Below are positions 6,236 through 13,067 of a DNA stretch of 18,189 bases, one piece after another. The translations under genes and the position numbers were made by a program. Each line of letters starts with the position of its first letter. Position 1 is the first letter of the stretch. Below the pieces are notes generated by a model, which did no database searches, had not been told where the DNA came from, and saw nothing but the letters and a program-made list of their open reading frames with translations. The DNA is from an uncultured Collinsella sp. (lineage in GTDB: Bacteria > Actinomycetota > Coriobacteriia > Coriobacteriales > Coriobacteriaceae): positions 1 through 18,189 of the forward strand of contig UQKU01000035.1 in NCBI GenBank assembly GCA_900541675.1. Direction: 5' to 3'.

Positions 6236-7459
6236 TTAGAAATCGATGTCGGTGTCGTAGTAGCAGGCCTTGAGAATCTTCTCGAAGTCGGCAGCCTTGG
6301 TCTCACGCGGGTTCTCGGGCGTGCAGGCGTCGGTCTCGGCGTTCGCGGCGATCTCGGGAAGCTTGGCGAGGAACTCCTCCTCGGAGACCATCTGCGGGTT
6401 CTCGGCGTCGACCTTCACGCCACCATTCGCGTAATCCTTGATGGACTGCGGAATGTTGAGCTGGTCGTTGAGGTCGCGAATCTTCTGGACGAGCGCGGCG
6501 ATGAGCTCCTCGTTGGTCTCGCCGGGAAGGTGCAGGATCTCCTTGGCCACGTAAGCATAACGCTCGGCAGCACGGGGATCCTTGGAGTTCCACTGGATGA
6601 CCTTGCCCAGGTACATGGCGTTAGCAGCACCGTGGATGATGTGGCCGTTCTCGAAGGCAGCACCGGTCTTGTGAGCCATGGAGTGAACGATGCCGAGCAG
6701 GCCCGAGGAGAAGGCGATACCGGCGATGCACTGAGCCTCGTGCATGTGCTGACGGGCCTCATGGTCGCCAGCATAGGACTTGGGCAGCCACTCGACGATC
6801 TCGCGGATGCCGTGCAGAGCGTTGGCGTCGGTGAACATGGAAGCGCAGGTGGAAACGTAGGCCTCCATGCAGTGGGTCAGAGCGTCCATGCCGGTGTGAG
6901 CGCACAGCTTGGCGGGCATGGGGTAGGTGAGCTCGGGGTCGACGATGGCGACATCAGGGGTGATGTTGAAGTCGGCCAGCGGGTACTTGATGCCCTTGGC
7001 GTAGTCGGTAATGACGGAGAAGGCAGTGACCTCGGTAGCGGTACCGGAGGTAGAGGAGATGGCGCAGAAGTGAGCCTTCTGACGCAGCTCGGGGAAGCTG
7101 AACGGCTGGATGATGTTATCGAAGGACTCCTCGGGATACTCGTAGAAGACCCACATGGCCTTAGCGGCATCGATGGGCGAGCCGCCGCCGATGGCGATAA
7201 TCCAGTCGGGCTCGAACTCGCGCATGGCCTCGGCGCCCTTCATGACCGTCTCGATGGACGGATCGGACTCGACGCCCTCGAACAGCTTGACCTCCATGCC
7301 GGCCTCTTTGAGGTCGGCCTCAACGTCCTGCAGGAACCCGCCGCGGCGCATAGAGCTGCCGCCAGAAACGATGATGGCCTTCTTGCCCTTGAGGTTCTTC
7401 ACCTCGTGGCGAGCGCCCTCACCAAAGTACAGATCGCGAGGATTGGTAAAACGTCCCAT
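6236..7459 (-). CDS. Iron-containing alcohol dehydrogenase (AdhE C-domain / butanol dehydrogenase-like)
   Basis: This 407-residue enzyme should reduce acetaldehyde or a longer aldehyde to the alcohol with NAD(P)H, a fermentative electron sink. The GGGSPIDAAKAM cofactor motif is at 91-102. Iron ligands are D192 and H196 (TGMDALTHCMEAY), H259 (GIVHSMAHKTG) and H273 (ENGHIIHG), matching FucO/AdhE spacing. The ATG at 7459 was chosen because GGAGGC lies 7 nt upstream and the protein then starts MGRFTNPRDLYFG, as expected. An in-frame ATG at 7510 adds 17 poorly supported residues and would fall within a leader hairpin. It is the first gene of the minus-strand dehydrogenase cluster and is followed by a strong terminator. 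Confidence 0.92.
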   Translation of the reverse strand: MGRFTNPRDLYFGEGARHEVKNLKGKKAIIVSGGSSMRRGGFLQDVEADLKEAGMEVKLFEGVESDPSIETVMKGAEAMREFEPDWIIAIGGGSPIDAAKAMWVFYEYPEESFDNIIQPFSFPELRQKAHFCAISSTSGTATEVTAFSVITDYAKGIKYPLADFNITPDVAIVDPELTYPMPAKLCAHTGMDALTHCMEAYVSTCASMFTDANALHGIREIVEWLPKSYAGDHEARQHMHEAQCIAGIAFSSGLLGIVHSMAHKTGAAFENGHIIHGAANAMYLGKVIQWNSKDPRAAERYAYVAKEILHLPGETNEELIAALVQKIRDLNDQLNIPQSIKDYANGGVKVDAENPQMVSEEEFLAKLPEIAANAETDACTPENPRETKAADFEKILKACYYDTDIDF

Positions 7460-7959
7460 ACTGTGCCTCCTAAACAAGCCCCTCTTAGACTTGCGTATAT
7501 AACGGAGCACCCGATTGGCTCCGTTAGGACCGTTTTGCGCGTTGCCGGCGATGACAATGCGCGATGTCTAAACGTCTCAACGCTCAGACAAACACTATTC
7601 TACCGTTCTGGTTGGTCAGTTATTCACCTAAAGCCGACAATGATGAAACGTTTTTTCTATCCCTGAAGACCCTTGTGGGGCATTCATACTCCCAAGCTGG
7701 GCAAACGTTTTATCAAGGTTGACCACATATCCCGGGCAGGACTGTGGCCCTCCAAAATGTGCCCCGTTCGCCGCCAAAAATCGACCGTTTGCGGCACCGT
7801 GATACCACTCAGTCGTCCAAGGTGCCGACATTTGTGCGACATCCGTCTTCGTGGTGCAAAGGTGCATGTCCAAGTGCGGCACCCCCGGTGTGCCACATGC
7901 GGGTAAACTAGAACCTTATATAGAGACATTTGAACCCTAACCGCAGCAAAGGAGGCCCC
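7460..7959. other. Divergent intergenic region with leader hairpins
   Basis: This 500-bp spacer separates the minus-strand ADH from the plus-strand helical-repeat genes and must hold both promoters. AACGGAGC (7501-7508) pairs with GCTCCGTT (7518-7525), a hairpin in the predicted leader of the ADH. A second hairpin is GCCGC/GCGGC with AAA/TTT at 7770-7795. TATATA at 7917-7922 could be a -10 for the plus-strand operon, but I find no matching -35. The reading frame crossing most of the spacer on the minus strand is an antisense shadow of the next gene. Confidence 0.5.
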
Positions 7960-9036
7960 ATGGCATTCGATCCCATTCAAGAGGATTGCCATCGCCTCGT
8001 TCTTGAGGCCTTGCGCCGCGACAATATCCCGCTCACCGACGGTGCCGCCGTAGAGCGTCTGATGGAACAATTCACCCGCAACCCCGCGCCGCTCATCGTG
8101 CACGACCGCGACCGCGCCGGGCACCTCATTGCCAAGGTGGTCGAGGCTGTCGACTACCGCATTCCCTTTATCCCTGACGATACCCAGGCAGAGCAAGAAG
8201 AGGCCGCTGCCGAGAACATGCTTCGCGAGGCAGCCGCGCTCGACCCCACCAACTGGGACGCCCAGCGCATGCTGACCGCCCTCACCGCCAACTCCAACGA
8301 GGAGTACGTACAGTATCTGGTGTCCAAGTGCGACGAGGTGGAGCACGATCTGGCGCTCAAGATCGCCTCGGCGCAGGACCCCTACGAGCGTGAGGCTGCA
8401 GGCGATCTGACCCGCCGTCCCTACCTGCGCTGGCTTGCCGCCTTGGCATCGCGCGCCTTCATTAGCGGCCGCTATCGCATGTCGCTCGAAGCCGCAAACC
8501 GCAGCCTGGACTTTGCGCCCAACGACCCCGCCGGCGTCCGCCATACTGCGATGCTTGCCATGGCAAAGCTCGAATACCCTGCCGAGGAGCTCAAACGCTT
8601 TCGCTCTGCCCACTCCGTGCCCTATCTTGCCAACACGCCGCTGCGCCGTCGTCCCAAGGACGCGGAGCGCGACTTGGACCCGTGGACGCTCATCGCGCTG
8701 ATGAGCGCTGCCTGGCGCGAGCTGGACTACGAGGGTGCCGAGCGCTACTTGCGCATCCTTGCACGCTCGTGCCCGCACGCAGCCGAGGCGCTCTACTTCC
8801 AAACCGAGTTTCCCGATGGCGTCTATGCCCGCGTCAACGTGGGTGTGGGCTCCACCGACGAGCTTGTCCTTGCGCTATCCGAGGCAACGCCGGTACTGCA
8901 GGAGGGCTTGGGCGCCCCCGACAACGCCAGCTTTGCCGCCTGGGTCGCCACCAACGATATCGTGCGTTCCCAGATCGACGAGCGCATCCTGCGGGCGGCC
9001 GAGCAGGGCTTGCCGTTTAAGGGAGGAGACCTCTAA
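7960..9036 (+). CDS. Helical-repeat (TPR-like) protein of unknown function, paralogue A
   Basis: A 358-residue soluble, predominantly alpha-helical protein with no signal peptide or membrane segment and no enzymatic motif that I recognise. Residues about 80-210 resemble TPR-type helical hairpins (AAALDPTNWDAQ; then SGRYRMSLEAANRSLDFAPND). The ATG at 7960 follows AAAGGAGG, a near-ideal ribosome binding site; the longer in-frame ATG at 7930 has none. It overlaps the following gene by one base (TAATG), implying translational coupling. It aligns along its length with that neighbour in order: residues 89-109 with its 91-111, 155-205 with its 170-222, 241-275 with its 247-280, and near the C termini. 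The job is unknown; a scaffold or regulatory role tied to the downstream murT-gatD gene is only an inference from context. Confidence 0.8.
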   Translation: MAFDPIQEDCHRLVLEALRRDNIPLTDGAAVERLMEQFTRNPAPLIVHDRDRAGHLIAKVVEAVDYRIPFIPDDTQAEQEEAAAENMLREAAALDPTNWDAQRMLTALTANSNEEYVQYLVSKCDEVEHDLALKIASAQDPYEREAAGDLTRRPYLRWLAALASRAFISGRYRMSLEAANRSLDFAPNDPAGVRHTAMLAMAKLEYPAEELKRFRSAHSVPYLANTPLRRRPKDAERDLDPWTLIALMSAAWRELDYEGAERYLRILARSCPHAAEALYFQTEFPDGVYARVNVGVGSTDELVLALSEATPVLQEGLGAPDNASFAAWVATNDIVRSQIDERILRAAEQGLPFKGGDL

Positions 9037-10079
9037 TGGATCCGAGCGTCTACATCCCCGCCTACCTGGAGCGCGCCTACGTTGCGTCGCACCCCGAACT
9101 CACCGATGCAGCACGCGAGCTTGTCCATAACGACGTGAGCGTCAACCCTCATAAGTATGCGCAGACCGAGCATGCCCAGGCGCTGCTGTCCTATGCCGGC
9201 GTTCACCGCCACCTACTTGACGAACTCCATCGCATCGAAGACATGGGCAGCGACGAGGAGTTTGAGCAGACGCGCAACCACCTGTTCGACGATACGCGCG
9301 ATGAGCTGCTCAAGATCGTCCGCGTCGACGCGCTGGCCGTCGATGCCCAGCTGCTCGCCATCATTTTGGCGGACACGCCCGTCGACGCCTGTCTGGGCGA
9401 CCTGATGAAACTCGAGGCGACCACGACCGATTACCTGCAGCAAAGCGTGCCCGGGTTCGACATGGAGGCCCCGCACTACTGGGCCAACAAGGTGCTGGCA
9501 GACGGCGTGACGGCGGCCGATCTCACCGTAAGCGAGCCGGCTCTTATCGGGTGGCTCCACACGCTCGAGGCCATCTCGCAGCTGTGCATGGCGAGCGCTC
9601 GCTACCGTGCTGCCGCCAACTACGCCCGCCGCGTCCTTAAGGCGGAAGGCTATCCCACCCGAGCTGCAGGCACCGTGCTACTCGCCCTCGCTCGCCTAGA
9701 AGACGAGGACGGCTTTTTTGCCCTGGCCCACCAGCTCGAGGAGCAGATGGGGGCCGATGCCCTCGAGAACTCCCCCTGGTACCTGCTCGCCCGCACGATC
9801 TTGCTGTTCAAAACGAACAAGATGCGCCCGGCGACACGCGCGCTGCGTGAGTTTGCCAACCGCTGCGAGGGCGGCGCGTTCTTTTTGCTGAACCCCATGT
9901 ATCAGACGCCGTACCTTCCCTGCCGGCCCGAACCGCACGACCCCTGGGACCTTTCGCATCAGGCAGTTTGGGAGGCCGACGGCATCATCTCGGATACTCC
10001 CGACTTTGCCCCCTGGGCCAGCGCTTGCGAAGACGTATCGCAGCTTGCCCAGGAATTTGCGCGCCGTTACGGCTTTTAA
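9036..10079 (+). CDS. Helical-repeat protein of unknown function, paralogue B
   Basis: A 347-residue soluble alpha-helical protein lacking a signal peptide, membrane helices or recognised catalytic motifs. Its start overlaps the stop of paralogue A (TAATG) with GGGAGGAG just upstream. Shared landmarks with A are VDAQLLAIILAD at ~102-113 (A: WDAQRMLTALTA), the W-[LH]-x-[AT]-L-x-[AS] to RY[RK] helical hairpin at ~170-222, PWYLLAR at 247 (A: PWTLIAL), and a C-terminal PD...W segment. Identity is low, so the duplication is old and both copies have been retained. The gene ends 45 bp before murT-gatD on the same strand with no terminator in the gap, so the three genes are probably co-transcribed. 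Confidence 0.8.
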   Translation: MDPSVYIPAYLERAYVASHPELTDAARELVHNDVSVNPHKYAQTEHAQALLSYAGVHRHLLDELHRIEDMGSDEEFEQTRNHLFDDTRDELLKIVRVDALAVDAQLLAIILADTPVDACLGDLMKLEATTTDYLQQSVPGFDMEAPHYWANKVLADGVTAADLTVSEPALIGWLHTLEAISQLCMASARYRAAANYARRVLKAEGYPTRAAGTVLLALARLEDEDGFFALAHQLEEQMGADALENSPWYLLARTILLFKTNKMRPATRALREFANRCEGGAFFLLNPMYQTPYLPCRPEPHDPWDLSHQAVWEADGIISDTPDFAPWASACEDVSQLAQEFARRYGF

Positions 10080-10124
10080 CGGCGCAAACGTCACGACCAT
10101 GTCATTTACGTTAGGAACGGCTTC

Positions 10125-12302
10125 ATGAACTTCCGCTCATCTCTCGCCTGCACCTCGAGCGATATCGCCCGCTGGGGGCTGCGCTCCGTCCTTAAGCGCC
10201 AGGGCGGCGTACTCCCCGGCCGCATCGCCATGAAGATCGACCCCGAGCTGCTAAGCGACCTCGCGGGCCTTGTCGACCGCAGCGTGGTAATCACCGGCAC
10301 CAACGGTAAGACCACCACCTCCAACCTCATCGCCGATGCCGTTGCCGCCAGCGGCGCCACCGTGGTATGCAACCGCGCCGGAAACAACATGGAGCCGGGC
10401 GTGGTTGGTGCCCTGCTCGAGGCGCGTGGCAACCTTAAGCGAACCGCCAGCAGCAAGCGCGTAGGCGTCTTTGAGTGCGACGAGCTCTACACGGTGCGCG
10501 TCCTGCCCAAGCTCAAGCCGACCTACTTTGTGCTGCTCAACCTGTTCCGCGACCAGCTGGACCGCTACGGTGAGATCGACCACACCCAGGACGTCATCGC
10601 CCACGCGCTGGAGCTTTCGCCGACAACGACGCTCATCTATAACGCCGACGATCCGCTGTGCGCCTCGATCGCCGCGCGCGTCCCCAATATGAGCATCGCC
10701 TTTGGCATCGACGGCGCCACGGACACCGAGTCCGATCGCATTAGCGACTCGCGTTTTTGCTCGCAGTGCAACGCGCCGCTGGAGTATGACTATGTGCAAT
10801 ACGGCCAGCTCGGCGCCTACCATTGCCCCTCGTGCGGTTGGGCACGCCCTGCGCTTGTCCGTCGCGTGACGGGCGTGGAGCTCGGCTGCGACGGCTACGA
10901 TTTTGACCTGGTCTTTGGATCTGCGTCCAACGCGGCTGCCGTACACATCGCCACGCGCTACAACGGTCTGTACATGGTCTACAACGTTGCCGCCGCATTC
11001 TTTGCCGCACATGAGTTGGGCGTGGATACGGCGCACCTGCAGCCCACGCTCGATGCCTACGTCCCCGCCGGCGGACGCATGGGCCGCTGGAACATTGCCG
11101 GCCGCACCGTCGAGGCAAACCTGGCCAAAAATCCCGTGGGCTTCGATCGCCAGATTCAGTCCATTAAAACGGCAGGCGGCAGGCTCTGCGCCTTCTTCCT
11201 GAACGACAACGACGCCGACGGCCACGATGTCTCGTGGATCTACGACGTCGACTTCGAGCGCATCGCCGATACCCCAGGGCTTATCGCCTTTGTCGGGGGT
11301 ACGCGCGCGCACGATATGCAGGTACGCCTGAAGTACGCCGGCATCGACGCCGCCATCATCTCGAATATCGAGCAGGCGATCGGCGCCGTGGCAGACGAGG
11401 AGGCTGGCGATACTTTCTACGCCGTCGCCAACTACACGGCCTTCCCGCCGCTGGTCAAGGAGCTCGACGAGCTTAAGGGCGCCGATGCGAGCTCGGTTGC
11501 CTCCCACGCCGCAACGCGCGCCAATGGCAGCGCTGTCCCCACCGATATTGCGCCGGTCGAGCTCTCGCGCCCCCTGCGCATCGTCTACCTGTATCCCGAT
11601 GCCCTCAACCTCTATGGTGACGGCGGCAACGTCATTGCCCTCGAGCGCCGCTGCGCCTGGCGCGGCATTCCCGTGCGTGTGGACGAGGTCCGCATGGGCG
11701 AGTCGCTCGATCTCGCCGACGCCGACATCGTTATGATGGGCGGTGGCTCTGACCGCGACCAGCTTGCCGTGGCACACGAGCTGCTCGCTCAAAAAGACAA
11801 GGTCGCGGCCTATGTTGAGGATGGCGGCTCGCTGCTCGCCATCTGCGGCAGCTATCAGCTGCTCGGCCGTTCGTACTATATGGGTGAGAATCGCATCGAG
11901 GGCCTGGGTGTCATTGCCGCCGAGACCGTGCGCGGCTCCGACCGCCTGATCGGCAACGTCGCCGTCAAGACCGACCTGGCACCCGAGCCCTTTGTGGGAT
12001 TCGAGAACCACGGCGGCCGCACTCTGCTCGATGCGGAGGCCACGCCGTTCGGAACGTCCGTCGTCACGGGCACCGGCAACAACGGCGACGACGGCTTTGA
12101 GGGCCTCATCTACAAGGGCGTCATCGGCACGTACCTACACGGACCGGCACTACCCAAGAACCCCGAGCTCGCCGACTGGCTCATCGCCCACGCTCTCGAG
12201 CGCCGTGGCGATGCACAGACCACCGCTCTGCTGCCGCTCAAACCCCTCGACGACGCTTACGAGCACGCCGCCCACGACGCCGCGATGACGCTCCTCCCCT
12301 AA
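10125..12302 (+). CDS. murT-gatD: MurT-GatD fusion: lipid II isoglutaminyl synthase (glutamine-hydrolysing)
   Basis: This 725-residue protein joins both subunits of the enzyme that amidates the alpha-carboxyl of D-iso-glutamate in lipid II, usually two separate proteins. MurT part, residues 1 to about 450: Mur-ligase ATP-binding loop GTNGKTTTSN at 58-67, a zinc ribbon C212xxC215...C234xxC237 as in MurT, and the MurT C-terminal domain with DNDADGHDVSWIYD at 361-374, which includes the region proposed to supply an acidic residue to the amidase site. A ~35-residue Ala/Ser-rich linker (about 451-484) follows. GatD part, 485 to about 695: class I glutamine amidotransferase with nucleophile C574 (LAICGSYQLLG) and H672 (TYLHGPALP). 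The frame is uninterrupted across the junction. Start: AGGAAC lies about 8 nt before the ATG. Glutamine hydrolysis would deliver ammonia within one chain. A terminator follows the stop. Confidence 0.93.
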   Translation: MNFRSSLACTSSDIARWGLRSVLKRQGGVLPGRIAMKIDPELLSDLAGLVDRSVVITGTNGKTTTSNLIADAVAASGATVVCNRAGNNMEPGVVGALLEARGNLKRTASSKRVGVFECDELYTVRVLPKLKPTYFVLLNLFRDQLDRYGEIDHTQDVIAHALELSPTTTLIYNADDPLCASIAARVPNMSIAFGIDGATDTESDRISDSRFCSQCNAPLEYDYVQYGQLGAYHCPSCGWARPALVRRVTGVELGCDGYDFDLVFGSASNAAAVHIATRYNGLYMVYNVAAAFFAAHELGVDTAHLQPTLDAYVPAGGRMGRWNIAGRTVEANLAKNPVGFDRQIQSIKTAGGRLCAFFLNDNDADGHDVSWIYDVDFERIADTPGLIAFVGGTRAHDMQVRLKYAGIDAAIISNIEQAIGAVADEEAGDTFYAVANYTAFPPLVKELDELKGADASSVASHAATRANGSAVPTDIAPVELSRPLRIVYLYPDALNLYGDGGNVIALERRCAWRGIPVRVDEVRMGESLDLADADIVMMGGGSDRDQLAVAHELLAQKDKVAAYVEDGGSLLAICGSYQLLGRSYYMGENRIEGLGVIAAETVRGSDRLIGNVAVKTDLAPEPFVGFENHGGRTLLDAEATPFGTSVVTGTGNNGDDGFEGLIYKGVIGTYLHGPALPKNPELADWLIAHALERRGDAQTTALLPLKPLDDAYEHAAHDAAMTLLP

Positions 12303-12311
12303 CGACCCAAC

Positions 12312-12347
12312 CACCACAAAGGGGACAGGCACCTTTGTGGTGGTTTT
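12312..12347 (+). terminator. Terminator after murT-gatD, with GGGGACAGGCACC loop
   Basis: AACCACCACAAAGG pairs with CCTTTGTGGTGGTT across a short loop containing GGACAGGCA, followed by TTTT. The AAAGGGGACAGGCACCTTT word is, from memory, very common in Coriobacteriia intergenic regions, so this may be both a terminator and a member of a dispersed repeat family. Confidence 0.75.
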
Positions 12348-12367
12348 GACCCGCCACGGCAGTTTGC

Positions 12368-12420
12368 CTCAATCTGTAACATCTAGACCGTTAAAAGTCG
12401 TCTTACTGTTACAGATTGAG
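12368..12420. repeat. 14-bp perfect inverted repeat with 25-nt loop
   Basis: CTCAATCTGTAACA (12368-12381) and TGTTACAGATTGAG (12407-12420) are perfect complements. The 25-nt loop contains a possible 3-bp inner stem GAC/GTC with TTAA in the apical loop. There is no T tract after it, so it is not a classical terminator. The architecture matches the 2344-2410 hairpin, which also has a 25-nt loop, a 3-bp inner stem and an apical TTAA. Confidence 0.7.
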
Positions 12421-12506
12421 ATGTTTGAATATCGGGATAGAGAGTCAGCTCCTGTGTGGTGGTTTTCCAGTTTACCAACGATATACGCGCCGGCAAAAAA
12501 GTCTGC

Positions 12507-12512
12507 TATACT
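12507..12512 (+). promoter_or_regulatory. Predicted -10 element of tRNA-Glu
   Basis: TATACT lies 11 bp before the mature tRNA 5' end, matching a strong -10 at 5 of 6 positions. I see no good -35 hexamer at 16-18 bp upstream. Confidence 0.45.
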
Positions 12513-12522
12513 CTTTCCCGCT

Positions 12523-12599
12523 GTCCCCATCGTCTAGCGGCCAAGGACGCCACCCTTTCAAGGTGGATATCGCGGGTTCGAATCCCGCTGGGGGCACCA
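12523..12599 (+). tRNA. tRNA-Glu (anticodon UUC)
   Basis: A complete cloverleaf is visible. The acceptor stem GTCCCCA pairs with TGGGGGC (one T-G wobble). The D arm is GTCT...GGAC. The anticodon stem is CCACC/GGTGG with loop CTTTCAA and anticodon TTC at 12557-12559. The T arm is GCGGG-TTCGAAT-CCCGC. The discriminator is A, and CCA is encoded (12597-12599). The last 18 bases of the gene (12582-12599) are repeated twice downstream. Confidence 0.95.
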
Positions 12600-12770
12600 C
12601 AGAATCTGAGAAGCCCGTTGCCAATTCGGTAGCGGGCTTTTTGCTACCCATGTGCCGGGATTCGAACCCGACAGGGTGCGGAGCTGAGGAAACGCGCAAG
12701 CGTTTTCCAGCGCAGCGCGCAAGGAGCGGAGCGACGCAGCGGAAGCGGGCGGCGCCAGCCGCACGCGGAC
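12582..12770 (+). repeat. 189-bp tandem unit, copy 1 (overlaps tRNA-Glu 3' end)
   Basis: The unit starts with the last 18 bases of tRNA-Glu (ATCCCGCTGGGGGCACCA), then a terminator, a 15-base inverted copy of the tRNA T-arm core (12656-12670), a GGAAACGC/GCGTTTTCC hairpin and a GC-rich tail rich in GCGGAGCG-like words. It differs from copy 2 at 6 of 189 positions by my count. No coding content is credible. Confidence 0.85.
12611..12642 (+). terminator. tRNA-Glu terminator in repeat copy 1
   Basis: AAGCCCG (12611-12617) pairs with CGGGCTT (12633-12639), extended inward by TTGCC/GGTAG-type pairs around loop AATTC, and followed by TTTTT. It lies 11 bp after the encoded CCA. Confidence 0.8.
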
Positions 12771-12959
12771 ATCCCGCTGGGGGCACCACAGAATCTGAGA
12801 AGCCCGTTACCAATTCGGTAGCGGGCTTTTTGCTACCCATGCGCCGGGATTCGAACCCGACAGGGTGCGGAGCTGAGGAAACGCGCAAGCGTTTTCCAGC
12901 GCAGCACGCAAGGAGCGGAGCGACGCAGCGGAAGCGAGCGGCGGAAGCCGCACGCGGAC
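12771..12959 (+). repeat. 189-bp tandem unit, copy 2
   Basis: A second copy in exactly 189-bp register, again starting with the 18-base tRNA-Glu 3' end. It lacks the rest of the tRNA, so no second functional tRNA is present. Confidence 0.85.
12800..12831 (+). terminator. Duplicate terminator in repeat copy 2
   Basis: Same hairpin as in copy 1, with a fully paired TTACC/GGTAG inner portion apart from one wobble and the same TTTTT tail. Unless transcription leaks past the first terminator it has no gene to terminate. Confidence 0.7.
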
Positions 12960-12977
12960 ATCCCGCTGGGGGCACCA
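12960..12977 (+). repeat. Third 18-bp copy of the tRNA-Glu 3' end
   Basis: ATCCCGCTGGGGGCACCA recurs 189 bp after the previous copy, and similarity ends there. The array therefore has the form R-insert-R-insert-R, where R is the tRNA 3' end including CCA. That is the form expected if the 18-bp repeats act as att-like or recombination sites. Confidence 0.85.
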
Positions 12978-12990
12978 ACTTTAAAATGTT

Positions 12991-13031
12991 CGAACCCGCC
13001 GGATGTAAGGTCCGACGGGTTCGTTCTTTTT
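12991..13031 (+). terminator. Terminator downstream of the tRNA repeat array
   Basis: CGAACCCG (12991-12998) and CGGA pair with TCCG and CGGGTTCG (13016-13023), with one C-A mismatch and a 7-nt loop, followed by TTCTTTTT. It lies between the array and a convergent minus-strand gene. It may be the original tRNA-Glu terminator, displaced by the repeat units. Confidence 0.75.
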
Positions 13032-13067
13032 GCCGTTATAAGACGAAAAGTACTCAACGCCCTTGCG

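Noticed and set aside
7684..8802. 372-codon minus-strand frame across the divergent spacer and the first helical-repeat gene
   Set aside because: The plus-strand gene has an excellent ribosome site and coupling to its neighbour; the minus frame has neither and shows no family resemblance.
10251..12011. 586-codon minus-strand frame opposite murT-gatD
   Set aside because: It is long only because of high GC at codon third positions; no motif, and antisense to an unmistakable enzyme.
12642..12770. Possible second tRNA in the repeat unit (T-arm-like sequence on the minus strand)
   Set aside because: No anticodon arm, D arm or matching acceptor 5' strand can be found at the required distances on either strand.
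12582..12977. CRISPR-like array (three short repeats with regular spacing)
   Set aside because: The spacers are 171 bp and nearly identical to each other, the repeat is a tRNA 3' end, and there are no cas genes.
12472..12978. 168-codon minus-strand frame with repeated PPAG(F/C) and KPATEL segments
   Set aside because: It translates the reverse complement of tRNA-Glu and its 189-bp repeats; the peptide PPAGFEPA is a known kind of tRNA-derived spurious product.
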